A stretch of DNA of 64,000 nucleotides from Azoarcus sp. L1K30 (GCF_018122735.1 NZ_JAGRRD010000001.1:3577190-3641189), one strand, 5' to 3'. Positions 44,404 to 54,534 are shown, counted from the stretch's first letter. A program made the numbers and translations. Notes: generated from the sequence alone by a model not told the origin.

Positions 44404-46386
44404 ATGAAGCGAAGAATGGTGGGGCTACTGTTGTTTGCAGCATGGACTTTGCCGGCGATGTCCAGCGATTCGGCGGTATTTTCGCTCGGCGAGATCAGCG
44501 TCACGGCGCCCGCCGACGGTGGGCAATTGCCCGCGGGCAGCACGATCGATGTGCAGGACATCCGCGAGCAGGACCGCGAAACCGTGGGACGTGCGTTGCA
44601 GATGGTGGCGGGGGCCAACCTCAGCCGGGTCGGCGCACGCAATGAGGAAATGGCCTACCTGCGCGGCTTCGATCTGCGTCAGGTGCCGGTATTCGTCGAT
44701 GGCATACCGGTCTATGTGCCATACGACGGCTATGCGGATCTTGGGCGCTTCACGACCTTCGACCTCTCCCGTATCGAGGTGGCCAAGGGCTTCAGTTCCT
44801 TGATATACGGTCCCAATACGCTAGGCGGCGCCATCAACCTGATCAGCAGGCGCCCGACGCGGGCGTTCGAGGGTGAAGTCGGGGGCGGGATCGGTATCGA
44901 CGACAGCGGCGAGCGCAACAACTTCCGCGTCTACGGCAACGTCGGCCTGCTGCGCGAATCCTGGTACCTCCAGGCCGGTGTTTCCGTGCTCGATGAGGAC
45001 GGTTTCCGGCTGCCGGGCGGCTTCGAACCGGTCGCGGCCGAAGATGGCGGCTCTCGCGATAACAGCTATCGTCGCGACAGCAAGGTCAGTTTCAAGCTCG
45101 GACTGACGCCGAACGCAACGGACGAATATGTGCTCGGCTATGTGCGCCAGGATGGCGAGAAGGGAAATCCTCCCTATGCGGGAACCCGCTCCAGTGTGCG
45201 TTACTGGCAGTGGCCGTACTGGGACAAGGCCAGTCTCTTCGTGGCCACGCGAACGCAGTTCGGCGAGCACGTACTCAAGGTGCGTGCCTATCACGACACC
45301 TACGAGAACTCGCTGTTTGCCTACGATGACGCCGGCTACGACAGCCAGCTCAAGAGATCTTCCTTTCGCAGTTGGTACGATGACTACACCAACGGGCTCT
45401 CGGTAGAAGGCGATTTCGCTCTCGCCGCTTCAAATCGGCTGCGACTGGCCTATCACCTGAAGGAGGATGTCCATCGCGAGCACGATGGCGGCGAGCCGAT
45501 ACAGACCAATCGGGACCTGACACAGTCGCTCGCCATTGAAGACAGTATCGCGGTGAGCCGCTCGGTGACACTCGTCGGCGGACTCTCGTATGACTATCGC
45601 AAGGCGCTGCGCGCCGAGACCTATGACCTGTCCACCGGGCTGGTGCGACAGGACACGGGCGACAACGATGCGGTCAATGCACTCGCCGGGGCGTTCTACA
45701 CGCTTGAAGGCGGTGCGTCCGTACGTGCAACGGTGGCGCGCAAGAGCCGCTTCGCCACGATCAAGGATCGCTACTCCTATCGTCTCGGCACAGCCATTCC
45801 CAATCCGGGTCTGAAGACCGAGCGTGCGACCCATTACGAGGTCGGCTACGGCAGCGCAATGGCGCCTACCTGGTACCTCGATGCTGCGCTGTTCCACAGC
45901 GACATCGCCGATCTGATCCAGACCGTACGGATCGACCCCGCATTGTGTGCCAGCCCGCCCTGTTCGCAGATGCAGAACGTGGCGCGGGCGCGTTCCACCG
46001 GGCTGGAGGCGACGGTCGATGGTGAGCTCGGCCACTGGAAGATCGGGGCCAATTACACCCTGCTTTACCGGCGCAACCTCGAAGACGACGCAATCAAGCT
46101 CACCGATACGCCGCGGCACGAATTCTTCGCTGCGGCAATCCGCAGCCACGGGCCGTGGCAATACGGGGGCAGTGTCGAAGCCGCATCCGGGCGCTACTCC
46201 TCCAGCGATGGGGCGCAGCGTGCCGCCGGCTTTGCCGTGGCGAACATCAAGGGGGGCTATCGCACGGATTCGGGCGTCCTCATCGAGGCCGGAATCCGCA
46301 ACCTGTTCGACCGCCTCTATGCCTACGCTGAAGGTTTTCCCGAGGCGGGGCGCAACTACTTCGTGCAATTCAACGCGCCGCTCTGA
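44404..46386 (+). CDS. TonB-dependent outer-membrane receptor in the molybdenum region
   Basis: 660 residues from ATG 44404 with GAAGGAGCTCGA upstream; a longer start at 44332 is unlikely. Signal peptide about 1-17, then a TonB-box-like FSLGEISVTA (about 21-30). Plug domain about 45-165 (TVGRALQMVAGANLSRVGAR, VFVDGIPVYVPYDGYADLG, IYGPNTLGGAINLISRRP), then a 22-strand barrel ending in an aromatic-poor NYFVQFNAPL. Such receptors import siderophores, cobalamin, or metal complexes using TonB energy. The family does not fix the substrate. Position between modC and modD, with a ModE-like dyad ahead, suggests a molybdenum or tungsten complex; iron is the main alternative. Confidence 0.88.
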   Translation: MKRRMVGLLLFAAWTLPAMSSDSAVFSLGEISVTAPADGGQLPAGSTIDVQDIREQDRETVGRALQMVAGANLSRVGARNEEMAYLRGFDLRQVPVFVDGIPVYVPYDGYADLGRFTTFDLSRIEVAKGFSSLIYGPNTLGGAINLISRRPTRAFEGEVGGGIGIDDSGERNNFRVYGNVGLLRESWYLQAGVSVLDEDGFRLPGGFEPVAAEDGGSRDNSYRRDSKVSFKLGLTPNATDEYVLGYVRQDGEKGNPPYAGTRSSVRYWQWPYWDKASLFVATRTQFGEHVLKVRAYHDTYENSLFAYDDAGYDSQLKRSSFRSWYDDYTNGLSVEGDFALAASNRLRLAYHLKEDVHREHDGGEPIQTNRDLTQSLAIEDSIAVSRSVTLVGGLSYDYRKALRAETYDLSTGLVRQDTGDNDAVNALAGAFYTLEGGASVRATVARKSRFATIKDRYSYRLGTAIPNPGLKTERATHYEVGYGSAMAPTWYLDAALFHSDIADLIQTVRIDPALCASPPCSQMQNVARARSTGLEATVDGELGHWKIGANYTLLYRRNLEDDAIKLTDTPRHEFFAAAIRSHGPWQYGGSVEAASGRYSSSDGAQRAAGFAVANIKGGYRTDSGVLIEAGIRNLFDRLYAYAEGFPEAGRNYFVQFNAPL

Positions 46387-46411
46387 GCGCATCGTCGAAA
46401 AGGAGAGTCCG

Positions 46412-47740
46412 GTGGCAGTCGACATCGAAACTGGATTGCAGGGGGTCAGCCGCCGTCGCGTCTTGTCCCTCTTTGCGCATGGCCTGCTTGCCGCTGCGGT
46501 TGGCCGTCCTGCATTGGCGGCCGCACCGTCTCCGGTGGTCGTGCTGACCGCATACCCCGAAGAGGTGATGGCGCGGTTCGAGGCGGCCTTCGAGCAGGCT
46601 CACCCGGAATACCGCCTGCGCCTGCTGTGGCGCATGCCGCACGACGCCTTGCCCTATCTGCGCCAGCCTCGGCAGGGTGGTGTCGACGTGTATTGGTCGG
46701 CATCGCCGCGCACCTTTGCGCAACTGGCCGCGGAAGGCAGGCTTCAGCCCTTGGCGATCGATCGATCCGGCCTGCCCGACCATGTCGGTGGTGCCGCCCT
46801 CGCTGATCCGGCGGGGCGCTTTACCGCAACCGAGATGGCAGGATATGGATTCGTCGTGAATGATGCGGCGCTCGGACCCCTGGGCGTCAAGTCTCCGGAC
46901 GACTGGGCTGCACTGGCCGATCCGCGTCTCGCGGGGCGTATCGTGTTGCCCAATCCGGCGCGGGTCGGCTTTGCGCCCGTACTGGTCGATATCGTGCTGC
47001 AAGCCTACGGCTGGGAGAAGGGCTGGGCCTTGTGGAGCGAGATTGCGGGGCTGGCCACCTGGGTCGATTCAGGAGGAACTTTCGTCAGTGACGAGGTGGG
47101 CAGCGGGCGCGCAGCAGTCGGCGTGTCGATCGACTTCTTCGTCGTCTCGGCGATCGCCAATGGCGCGCCCTTGCGCTTCATCTACCCGTCACACGGTGGA
47201 ATCAACCCTGCCCACATCGCAATCACTGCGGAGGCAGCCAATCCGGAGGGCGCGCGCGCGTTTGCCGCCTTTGTCCTGTCCGAATCGGGGCAGCGCATCC
47301 TGGCGCATGCCGACATCCGCAAGCTGCCTGTACGTCCGGCGGTCTATTCCGCACTTCCTCCCGATTATCACGATCCTTTCGCTGCGGCCGCGCGCGGCGC
47401 TTACGACTATGACGGGGTGGCGAGCCGGGATCGTCTGCCGGTGGTGGCCTCGGTGTTCGAGCAGATGCTCGTCCAAGGCCACGACACGCTTGCAGGGCTG
47501 TGGGCCCGGATTCACGCTGCCGAGGCGCGCGGGCGCGATGTGTCCGCTGCCCGGAAACGCCTGTGTGCGCCATTGCTCAGTGAGCACGAGGCAGGCGTGC
47601 CGAATCTGCACAGGCGCTTTCGAGCGCGATTGGAGGGTACGCAGGATCAGCCACGGCTGCGCGAGGAGATTGCCTGGCAGTGGTCGGCGGCCAAGGCACG
47701 CGCCGCAGTGCGCAGACTGTTGGAGGAGGCGGGCGCATGA
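46412..47740 (+). CDS. Periplasmic AfuA-like substrate-binding protein with a long C-terminal extension
   Basis: 442 residues from GTG 46412, with AAGGAGAG just upstream; a frame extension far upstream overlaps the receptor gene and is spurious. The N-terminus has a twin-arginine signal (SRRRVLSLFAHGLLAAAVG, cleavage near ALA-AA). The mature part (VVVLTAYPEEVMARFEAAFE) is of the type 2 periplasmic binding fold (SBP_bac_6-like, ferric/metal class). About 100 residues beyond the normal C-terminus are helical and charged. No permease or ATPase is adjacent, so it may act with another transporter or as a periplasmic carrier. It overlaps the di-haem gene by 4 bases. Confidence 0.82.
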   Translation: MAVDIETGLQGVSRRRVLSLFAHGLLAAAVGRPALAAAPSPVVVLTAYPEEVMARFEAAFEQAHPEYRLRLLWRMPHDALPYLRQPRQGGVDVYWSASPRTFAQLAAEGRLQPLAIDRSGLPDHVGGAALADPAGRFTATEMAGYGFVVNDAALGPLGVKSPDDWAALADPRLAGRIVLPNPARVGFAPVLVDIVLQAYGWEKGWALWSEIAGLATWVDSGGTFVSDEVGSGRAAVGVSIDFFVVSAIANGAPLRFIYPSHGGINPAHIAITAEAANPEGARAFAAFVLSESGQRILAHADIRKLPVRPAVYSALPPDYHDPFAAAARGAYDYDGVASRDRLPVVASVFEQMLVQGHDTLAGLWARIHAAEARGRDVSAARKRLCAPLLSEHEAGVPNLHRRFRARLEGTQDQPRLREEIAWQWSAAKARAAVRRLLEEAGA

Positions 47741-49074
47741 GACGGGGTGCGGTATTGCTAGCCTTGATGCTGATGACGGGTGGCGCGGTCGCGGACGACG
47801 GTGTCACCACCACCGAGCGGGGGCGGGATGCATATTCCCAGCCATTTCCAGGACTCGACGCCGGGGAGCGCGAGCAGTTCGTGCGCGGTCGCAGCCTTTT
47901 CCGGCAGGCCTGGGTCGTTGCGCCATCTCGCGATGAGCGCGTCGACGGGTTGGGTCCGCTGTACAACCGCCTGACCTGTATTTCCTGCCATCCGAAAAAC
48001 GGACGGGGACGTGCGCCGGATGGTCCCGGGAGCAGAATGCAGGCGATGCTGGTGAGGCTGTCGGTGCCCGGCACGGATCCCCATGGCGGACCCAAGCCGC
48101 ACCCCAGGTATGGCGATCAACTCAACGAGGAGGGCATCCCGGGGGTGTCCGGCGAAGGGCGGGCAGTGGTGCGGTGGGACGAGCATGAGGTCAGTCTGGG
48201 CGATGGCGAGCGCATCCGCTTGCGCAAGCCGCGGCTCAGCTTCCACGAACTGAGCTATGGTGCGTTGGCGCAGGTGCTCGTCTCACCTCGCGTCGGACCG
48301 CCCGTATACGGCTTGGGGCTGCTCGATGCGGTATCCGGCGAAACGCTGCTGGCCCTCGCCGCCGAGCGTAAGCCAGATGGCGTCCGCGGACGGGTAAATC
48401 GGGTCTGGAGCGCTCAGCGCATGCGCCTGGAGGCCGGGCGCTTCGGACACAAGGCGAACACGCCGGATCTGCGACAGCAGATTGCGGGAGCGATGGTGGG
48501 CGATCTCGGTATCACGTCCTCCATGTTTCCCCGGCAGAACTGTTCGGAAGTCCAGTCCGACTGCAAGCATGCCGTCGATGGCGGTCAGCCGGAGCTGACC
48601 GACACCCAGCTCGACGACCTGAGCTTCTATCTGGCGCATCTGGCTGTACCCGCGTCCCGGGACGGGGACCATGACGATGTCAGGCGGGGCAAAGCGACGT
48701 TTGCCGCACTCGGGTGTGCCGTGTGCCACCGGCCGCAACTCGTCACCGGCACGCACCCGAACTTTCCGCGCGTGTCCGTGCGCACCATCGAGCCCTACAC
48801 GGATCTGCTCGTGCATGACATGGGGGAGGGGCTGGCCGACGGGCGCCCCGACTTCCTTGCCGGGGGGCGTGAGTGGCGTACGCCACCGTTGTGGGGAATC
48901 GGCCTGACCGAGGTGGTGGGCGAGCACACTTTCTATCTCCATGACGGACGGGCTCGCAACCTGACCGAAGCCATTCTGTGGCACGGCGGAGAGGCTGTGC
49001 CGGCACGCAACCGGTTTGCGGCATTGGACCGGCAGGCGCGCGAATCACTGCTCGCCTTCCTGAATTCACTTTAG
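47737..49074 (+). CDS. Periplasmic di-haem cytochrome c (DUF1111/thiol oxidoreductase family)
   Basis: 445 residues from ATG 47737, coupled to the upstream gene (ATGA). Signal peptide about 1-19. Two c-type haem sites: CISCH at 81-85 and CAVCH at 327-331, the second in a cytochrome-peroxidase-like domain (GLGLLDAVS, TPPLWGIGLTE, FYLHDGRARNLTEAILWHGGEA). This spacing matches the DUF1111 family, which often lies with iron-regulated imelysin or TonB genes. It may change the redox state of a metal during uptake. Its occurrence beside a TonB receptor and a binding protein supports a metal-handling role, but the reaction is unknown. Confidence 0.87.
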   Translation: MRRGAVLLALMLMTGGAVADDGVTTTERGRDAYSQPFPGLDAGEREQFVRGRSLFRQAWVVAPSRDERVDGLGPLYNRLTCISCHPKNGRGRAPDGPGSRMQAMLVRLSVPGTDPHGGPKPHPRYGDQLNEEGIPGVSGEGRAVVRWDEHEVSLGDGERIRLRKPRLSFHELSYGALAQVLVSPRVGPPVYGLGLLDAVSGETLLALAAERKPDGVRGRVNRVWSAQRMRLEAGRFGHKANTPDLRQQIAGAMVGDLGITSSMFPRQNCSEVQSDCKHAVDGGQPELTDTQLDDLSFYLAHLAVPASRDGDHDDVRRGKATFAALGCAVCHRPQLVTGTHPNFPRVSVRTIEPYTDLLVHDMGEGLADGRPDFLAGGREWRTPPLWGIGLTEVVGEHTFYLHDGRARNLTEAILWHGGEAVPARNRFAALDRQARESLLAFLNSL

Positions 49075-49153
49075 TCAATGGCGAGAGCGCCATGAGCGCC
49101 AGCGCTTCCGGTTATGCTCTGCCAATCTTCTCGATGCCTAGCGGACACCAGCC

Positions 49154-49984
49154 ATGTATTGTTGTCTATCCGAACACGACTTGTACGAGCTGCTTGCCGA
49201 CGATGTGCCGGCGGGAGACCTGACCACCGACGCGCTCGCCATCGGCAATGCACGGGGGCATGTGTCATTTCACGCTCGCGGTGCGATGCGGGTGTGCGGC
49301 AGCGAGGAGGCCGTTCGCCTGTTTCAGATCGCCGGTGCGACGGCGCGCCTTCATGTCGCGTCGGCGACGACGGTCGAGGCGGGGACATTGTTGCTTGAGG
49401 CCGAGGGCGCGGCGGGCGCGCTTCACCGTGCGTGGAAGGTGGCGCAAACCCTGATGGAGTGGTCCAGCGGCATCGCCACTGCGGCTGCCGCCATCGTTGC
49501 CGCTGCGGCACCGGTTGCGGTGGCCTGCACGCGCAAGAACGTGCCCGGCACCAAGGCGATGTCGGCCAAGGCGGTGAAGGCGGGCGGTGCGATCATGCAC
49601 CGGCTGGGGTTGTCGGAAACCTTGCTGGTCTTTGCCGAGCACCGGCTGTTTCTCGATGAGACGCCACCACAAACCGTTTCCCGTCTGCAGCGCAGCCAGC
49701 CCGAGCGTAAGCTCACGGTGGAGGTGGCCTCGGTCGAGGAGGCGCTGCAGTGGGCACGCGCAGGTGCGGGCGTGCTCCAGCTGGAAAAATTCCTGCCCGA
49801 GGCTGTGGCCGACTGCAGGGCGCAGCTCGCAGCGGAGGGTTTGCGCGCAGTGCTGGTCGCTGCGGGCGGCGTGCGCGCCGACAACGCCGCCGCTTACGTG
49901 GCAGCCGGTGCCGACCTCATCGCCACCTCGGCTGCCTACACCGCGCCGCCGTGCGATGTGCAGGTGCGCTTCACCCGGGCTTGA
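49154..49984 (+). CDS. modD: ModD (nicotinate-nucleotide pyrophosphorylase-like protein of molybdenum loci)
   Basis: 276 residues from ATG 49154. The fold is that of quinolinate phosphoribosyltransferase: N-terminal LLADDVPAGDLTTDAL, central CTRKNVPGTKAMSAKAVKAG (KNVPGTK replaces the RKTTPG of true NadC) and C-terminal VAAGGVRADNAAAYVAAGADLI. ModD proteins occur in mod gene clusters in several proteobacteria and their reaction is not established. It follows the TonB/di-haem unit by 79 bases in the same direction, which makes the whole stretch from modA to modD look like one molybdenum region. Confidence 0.88.
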   Translation: MYCCLSEHDLYELLADDVPAGDLTTDALAIGNARGHVSFHARGAMRVCGSEEAVRLFQIAGATARLHVASATTVEAGTLLLEAEGAAGALHRAWKVAQTLMEWSSGIATAAAAIVAAAAPVAVACTRKNVPGTKAMSAKAVKAGGAIMHRLGLSETLLVFAEHRLFLDETPPQTVSRLQRSQPERKLTVEVASVEEALQWARAGAGVLQLEKFLPEAVADCRAQLAAEGLRAVLVAAGGVRADNAAAYVAAGADLIATSAAYTAPPCDVQVRFTRA

Positions 49985-50010
49985 GCGCGAAGCGCGCGGT
50001 TGCCCGGGGC

Positions 50011-50877
50011 TCAGCGCCGCAACAGCAGCGTCGGAATGGTGGCACTGTGCAGCAGGTCGGTGGTCTTGCTGCCGAACAGCAGGCTGCGCAACGGTGAATG
50101 GGCGTAGGCGCCCATGATCAGCAGATCGATGGCCTGATCCTTCACCGTCTTCGCGATCACCGCTTCGGCTTCGCCCGGAACCAGCGCCGCCGCGGTGTCA
50201 AAGCCGGCCGCTTCGAGCGTGTTCCTCGCCCACTCCAGTTGTGTCGGTGCGCGCTGGCTTTCCTTGCCCGACATCAGCAGATGGATGGACAGGCCGCGAA
50301 ACAGCGGGCTGTCGGCTACCATCTCGACGCCGCGCCGGGTGGCGAGGCCACCGTCGAAGGCGATCAGCACGCGGCGCGGTTCGCAGAAGCCTTCAGTTAC
50401 GGTCAGCACCGGCTTGTGCAGGGCACGCACCACGCGCTCGACATTGCTGCCGAGCGCCTGCCGGTTGGCTTCCGCCGAGGTGCCGCGACGGCCGAATACG
50501 AACAGCCTTACATCGTCTTCCTGTTCGGCCAGGGTGTCGTCGAGTGCGCCGTGGCGTTGGCGCATGTCCGGTGCCGGCACCCCCGCTGCCATGGCGCGTT
50601 CGCGCAGGCGGTTGAGGAACACGCGGCCCTGTTCGCGTGCGGCACGCGTGCGCGCGGCATCCTTGTCGCTGAGGGCGTGCAGCAACTGCTCCTGAGCGTC
50701 GAAACCGATGGCGCCACTATGGTCCTCACCCGAGCCGATCTCCGGGTGGCGGTCGATGACGTGGAGAAATTCGAGCGGTGCGTCCATCCGCGTCGCGGCC
50801 CAGGCGGCGTAGTCCGCCACCGTATCGGCGTAACGAGACTGATCGACGCAGGCGAGCACCTTGTTGTCCCTATGCAT
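50011..50877 (-). CDS. Tandem universal stress protein (two UspA domains)
   Basis: 288 residues. Two Usp domains: residues about 1-150 ([21 protein letters not shown]) and 155-288 ([19 protein letters not shown]). The second has the nucleotide-binding-like [22 protein letters not shown]. Cytoplasmic. It lies 11 bases after the SulP gene in the same operon. Usp-SulP pairs are frequent, and the Usp protein may regulate the transporter or act in stress survival. No specific function can be assigned. Confidence 0.9.
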   Translation of the reverse strand: MHRDNKVLACVDQSRYADTVADYAAWAATRMDAPLEFLHVIDRHPEIGSGEDHSGAIGFDAQEQLLHALSDKDAARTRAAREQGRVFLNRLRERAMAAGVPAPDMRQRHGALDDTLAEQEDDVRLFVFGRRGTSAEANRQALGSNVERVVRALHKPVLTVTEGFCEPRRVLIAFDGGLATRRGVEMVADSPLFRGLSIHLLMSGKESQRAPTQLEWARNTLEAAGFDTAAALVPGEAEAVIAKTVKDQAIDLLIMGAYAHSPLRSLLFGSKTTDLLHSATIPTLLLRR

Positions 50878-50888
50878 GGGTCTGCTCC

Positions 50889-52370
50889 TCAGTGGCCCAT
50901 CAGGTTTTCGACGGCTTCAGGCTTGTTATGCACCGCGAAGCGGTCGACCAGGGTCGCACTGGCTTCGTTGAGGCCGATGACCTCGACGTCGGTGCCTTCG
51001 CGGCGGAACTTGACGACGACCTTGTCGAGCGCGCTGATCGCGGTGACGTCCCAGAAATGCGCGCGGGAGACGTCGATGCTCACCTTGTCGATGACTTCCC
51101 GGAAGTCGAACGCGGCAACGAAGCGGTCGGCCGACGCGAAGAAGACCTGGCCCGTGACGGTGTAGCGGCGCACCCGCCCCTCCTCCTCTGCGCGTGAGCC
51201 CACATGCAGCACCTTGCCGACCTTGTGGGCGAAGAAAAAGCCCGACAACAAGACGCCGACCAGTACGCCGCGCGCAAGGTCGTGGGTGGCGACGGTCACG
51301 GCCACGGTGGCGATCATCACCACACTGGAACTGGGCGGATACTCGCGCAGTTTGCGCACCGAGTCCCAGCTGAAGGTACCGATCGAGACCATGATCATCA
51401 CCGCGACCAGCGCCGCCATCGGGATCTGGCGCACCCAGTCGCCGAGAAAGACGACCAGGATCAGCAGCACGACCCCGGCGGTGAGCGTGGACAGGCGCCC
51501 GCGCCCCCCAGACTTCACGTTGATGACCGACTGCCCGATCATCGCGCAGCCGGCCATGCCGCCGAGCATGCCGGCGGCGATGTTGGCCACGCCCTGACCG
51601 ACGCATTCGCGGCTCTTGTTGCTGCCGGTGTCGGTGAGGTCGTCGACGATGGTGGCGGTCATCAGCGATTCGAGCAGGCCGACGACCATCATCGTCAGTG
51701 CGTAGGGAAAGATGATGCCGAGGGTTTCCAGATTGAGCGGCACATCGGGCAGCAGAAACACGGGCAGGCTGTCGGGCAGCTTGCCCATGTCGCCGACGGT
51801 GCGGATATCGAGCCCCAGCATCATGGATACCGCGGTCAGCACGACGATGGTGACCAGCGGCGAGGGCACGGCACGGGTGATGTAGGGAAAGAGGTAGATG
51901 ATGCCGAGGCCGGCAGCGGTCATCGCATACACATGCCAGCTGACATTGGTCAGCTCGGGGAGCTGGGCCATGAAGATCAGGATGGCCAGCGCATTGACGA
52001 AGCCGGTGACCACCGAGCGTGACACGAAGCGCATCAGCACGCCCAGGCGCAGCCAGCCGGCGATGATCTGCAGCACGCCGGTGAGCAGGGTCGCGGCGAG
52101 CAGGTATTGCAGGCCATGATCCTTGACCAGGGTCACCATCACCAGCGCCATGGCGCCGGTGGCGGCCGAGATCATGCCCGGGCGGCCGCCGGCGAAGGCG
52201 ATCACGGTGGCGATACAGAATGACGCGTACAGGCCGACCTTGGGATCGACGCCGGCAATGATGGAGAAAGCGATGGCCTCGGGAATGAGTGCCAGCGCGA
52301 CTACCAGTCCGGCGAGCAGGTCGTTGCGGACATTGGCGAACCAGTCCTGCTGGAGCGATTTCATGGTCAT
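50889..52370 (-). CDS. SulP-family anion transporter with STAS domain
   Basis: 493 residues from ATG 52370 (MTMKS) or 491 from ATG 52364; a frame extension to 52451 is not needed. Ten to twelve TM helices begin at [19 protein letters not shown], the SulP signature. A C-terminal STAS domain occupies about residues 390-490 ([31 protein letters not shown]). SulP proteins carry sulfate, bicarbonate or other anions. The [11 protein letters not shown] and [15 protein letters not shown] motifs resemble bicarbonate/sulfate-type members. Given the molybdenum region beside it, molybdate is a possible but unproven substrate. Confidence 0.9.
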   Translation of the reverse strand: MTMKSLQQDWFANVRNDLLAGLVVALALIPEAIAFSIIAGVDPKVGLYASFCIATVIAFAGGRPGMISAATGAMALVMVTLVKDHGLQYLLAATLLTGVLQIIAGWLRLGVLMRFVSRSVVTGFVNALAILIFMAQLPELTNVSWHVYAMTAAGLGIIYLFPYITRAVPSPLVTIVVLTAVSMMLGLDIRTVGDMGKLPDSLPVFLLPDVPLNLETLGIIFPYALTMMVVGLLESLMTATIVDDLTDTGSNKSRECVGQGVANIAAGMLGGMAGCAMIGQSVINVKSGGRGRLSTLTAGVVLLILVVFLGDWVRQIPMAALVAVMIMVSIGTFSWDSVRKLREYPPSSSVVMIATVAVTVATHDLARGVLVGVLLSGFFFAHKVGKVLHVGSRAEEEGRVRRYTVTGQVFFASADRFVAAFDFREVIDKVSIDVSRAHFWDVTAISALDKVVVKFRREGTDVEVIGLNEASATLVDRFAVHNKPEAVENLMGH

Positions 52371-52597
52371 GGGGTCCGTCTGGGACTGTGCGGCAAGCCT
52401 GCGTTGGCGCCGATGTGCGGGGTGGGCGGGCGCTGTGTGTCCGGAGCGCAACGTGTGTGCGCCGGTCTTGCAGCCAGGTGACGCGACAGAGGGGGTGGCT
52501 CAGCGATGCGCACGGAAACGTGTTGAGGCGCGAGTCTACTATCCATGCTGCGTTGCAGCAACAGCGGGGCGAGCGCGCTTCTCTTACAATCACGCAC

Positions 52598-53443
52598 ATG
52601 AACGACACCTCTTCTCTTCGCCACGGTGCCGAAGCCTCGCCGCTCGGCAAGCCCGTCGCCTACCGCGATACCTATGCTCCCGAGCTCCTGTTTCCGATCG
52701 AGCGCCAGCTCAAGCGCGACGAGATCGGCGTGCGCGCAGATGCCTTGCCCTTTGTCGGCGAGGATCTGTGGAATGCCTACGAAGTATCGTGGCTGAACGC
52801 GCGCGGCAAGCCGGTGGTGGCACTTGCCCGTTTCAGGGTCCCGGCCGACACGCCGCGGCTGATCGAGTCGAAGTCGCTCAAGCTGTATCTGAATGCCTTC
52901 AATCAGAGCCGTTTTGCGGATGCAGCCACGGTGAGCGCAACCATCGCCCGCGATCTGTCCGCAGCGGCGGGCGGCGCGGTGGGGGTTGAACTGATGCCGC
53001 TTGGCGAGCATCCCTTGCGCCGGATTGGCTATCCGCAAGGTGTCTGTCTCGATGACCTCGATATCGAGATCGATACCTATCAACCGGCGCCGGCCTTGCT
53101 CGCGGCCCGTGGTGAGCTCGTCAGCGAGACCCTGTATTCCCATCTGCTCAAGTCCAACTGCCTGGTGACCGGCCAGCCGGACTGGGGCATGGTGGTCGTG
53201 CGCTACACCGGACCCGCAATCGACCGCGAAGGTTTGCTGCGCTATATCGTATCCTTTCGCGAGCACAACGAATTTCACGAGCAATGCGTGGAGCGGGTGT
53301 TCTGCGACATCATGACGCGTTGCCAGCCCCGGTCGCTGGCGGTGTGGGCGCGCTATACGCGGCGCGGCGGGCTGGACATCAACCCTTTCCGCTCGACGCC
53401 CGGCGCAGCGGGTGCCGACGAGTTCGATGAAGTGCGTCAGTAG
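52598..53443 (+). CDS. queF: NADPH-dependent 7-cyano-7-deazaguanine reductase, bimodular type
   Basis: 281 residues from ATG 52598; a longer frame overlaps the sulP leader. QueF reduces preQ0 to preQ1 in queuosine synthesis. The bimodular (E. coli-like) form is recognised by length and by the catalytic region [13 protein letters not shown] with its active-site cysteine, followed by [16 protein letters not shown]. Single gene, unrelated in function to the urease operon that follows. Confidence 0.95.
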   Translation: MNDTSSLRHGAEASPLGKPVAYRDTYAPELLFPIERQLKRDEIGVRADALPFVGEDLWNAYEVSWLNARGKPVVALARFRVPADTPRLIESKSLKLYLNAFNQSRFADAATVSATIARDLSAAAGGAVGVELMPLGEHPLRRIGYPQGVCLDDLDIEIDTYQPAPALLAARGELVSETLYSHLLKSNCLVTGQPDWGMVVVRYTGPAIDREGLLRYIVSFREHNEFHEQCVERVFCDIMTRCQPRSLAVWARYTRRGGLDINPFRSTPGAAGADEFDEVRQ

Positions 53444-53464
53444 GCATTCAGTCCGTCTGAATGC
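53444..53464. promoter_or_regulatory. Hairpin after queF
   Basis: GCATTCAG-TCCGT-CTGAATGC, 8 perfect bp, starts on the base after the queF stop. There is no T-run, and its last bases overlap the NtrC-like dyad, so it may be a weak terminator or part of the control region. Confidence 0.45.
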
Positions 53465-53478
53465 ACTGGCGTGGTGCA
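53462..53478. promoter_or_regulatory. NtrC-type enhancer dyad upstream of the urease operon
   Basis: TGCACT-GGCGT-GGTGCA, a full match to TGCACY-N5-RGTGCA. It lies about 130-150 bases upstream of the predicted start site of the urease transcript. Confidence 0.72.
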
Positions 53479-53584
53479 TCATGATGACTGTTTCGCCATC
53501 TGCCGCATTGCGACGTTGGTCGGCAACCCCGGTTCCTTGAGAAGATCCTGTCCAGACAGTCGCATACAGCGTTCATCCTCGAGC

Positions 53585-53600
53585 TGGAACATTGCTTGCT
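53585..53600 (+). promoter_or_regulatory. Sigma-54 promoter of the urease operon
   Basis: TGGAACA-TTGC-TTGCT has the required GG-N10-GC spacing and TTGCW at -12; CAC of the -24 box is replaced by AAC. The predicted start is near 53611, only about 2 bases before ATG 53613, so the ureD message would be almost leaderless. Confidence 0.72.
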
Positions 53601-53612
53601 AATAGAAGCCCC

Positions 53613-54494
53613 ATGAATGCCGTGACCGCTCCAGAATCCCGTTCCCTCGGCGCGCCGGCCGGTGATGTCCCATCCGCGCGCAGTTGGCGTGCCGAGTTGC
53701 GGCTGGCCTATGAACGCCATGGCGATCGCACCGTGCTTGCGGCGCGTTCGCATGTGGGTCCGCTGGTGGTGCAGCGACCGCTGTATCCGGAGGGAAGCGC
53801 GGTGTGCCATACCATTCTGGTGCACCCGCCCGCGGGCATCGCGGGTGGCGACAGCCTGAGTGTGGACGTCGATGTCAGGGTGGGCGCGCATGCGCTGCTG
53901 ACCACGCCGGGTGCCGGCAAGTGGTATCGCAGCGCCGGTGCGCGTGGTGGGCTCACGCAGCGTATCGCCGTCGCAGCAGGTGCCGTGTGCGAATGGCTGC
54001 CGCAGGAGAGTCTGGTGTTCGACGGCGCGATCGGCGATCTGGCGACCGAGGTCAGCCTGTCAGGCGATGCCTGCTTTGTCGGCGCGGAGTTGCTGTGCTT
54101 CGGTCGCACCGGTTCGGGCGAACGCTTCACCCGCGGCGAGCTGGCAATGCGCACCAGCATAGTGCGCGATGGACGCCCCATCTGGCTCGAGCGCGGCAGG
54201 CTGGGGGGCGGCAGTGTCTTGCTCTCATCCGCGGTGGGTTTGCAGGGTGAGCCTGTGAGTGGCAGTCTGCTGGTTGCCGCACCGCAGGTCGACATGGACT
54301 TGCTCGAGGCGTGGCGCGCGTTGGCGCCAACGGTCGGCACCGGCGGCGTCACGCTGCTCCCCGGCCTGCTTGTGGCGCGTTACCTTGGCCCCGCATGCGA
54401 GCCGGGGCGCGAATGGTTTACGCGCTTGTGGGCCGCTGTCAGGCCTGCTGTCGCGGGGCGGCCGATGCAGACGCCGAGAATCTGGAATACCTGA
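53613..54494 (+). CDS. ureD: Urease accessory protein UreD
   Basis: 293 residues from ATG 53613 (MNAVTAPES); GTG 53622 is an alternative. UreD is the scaffold that joins apo-urease with UreF and UreG for nickel insertion. Recognisable by [49 protein letters not shown] and [11 protein letters not shown]. It has no motif for an enzyme of its own. First gene of ureDA-orf-BCEFG, preceded by the sigma-54/NtrC-type region. The ATG is weakly supported by ribosome-binding sequence (AGAAG), in line with the short predicted leader. Confidence 0.94.
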   Translation: MNAVTAPESRSLGAPAGDVPSARSWRAELRLAYERHGDRTVLAARSHVGPLVVQRPLYPEGSAVCHTILVHPPAGIAGGDSLSVDVDVRVGAHALLTTPGAGKWYRSAGARGGLTQRIAVAAGAVCEWLPQESLVFDGAIGDLATEVSLSGDACFVGAELLCFGRTGSGERFTRGELAMRTSIVRDGRPIWLERGRLGGGSVLLSSAVGLQGEPVSGSLLVAAPQVDMDLLEAWRALAPTVGTGGVTLLPGLLVARYLGPACEPGREWFTRLWAAVRPAVAGRPMQTPRIWNT

Positions 54495-54534
54495 TCAACT
54501 GACTGGCGGTGTCGCTGGCACCGTGGAGAATTCG

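Noticed and set aside
52451-52597. Longer N-terminal starts for sulP and queF across their shared gap
   Set aside because: The extensions overlap each other on opposite strands and add low-complexity Arg/Pro sequence; internal ATGs give family-typical N-termini.
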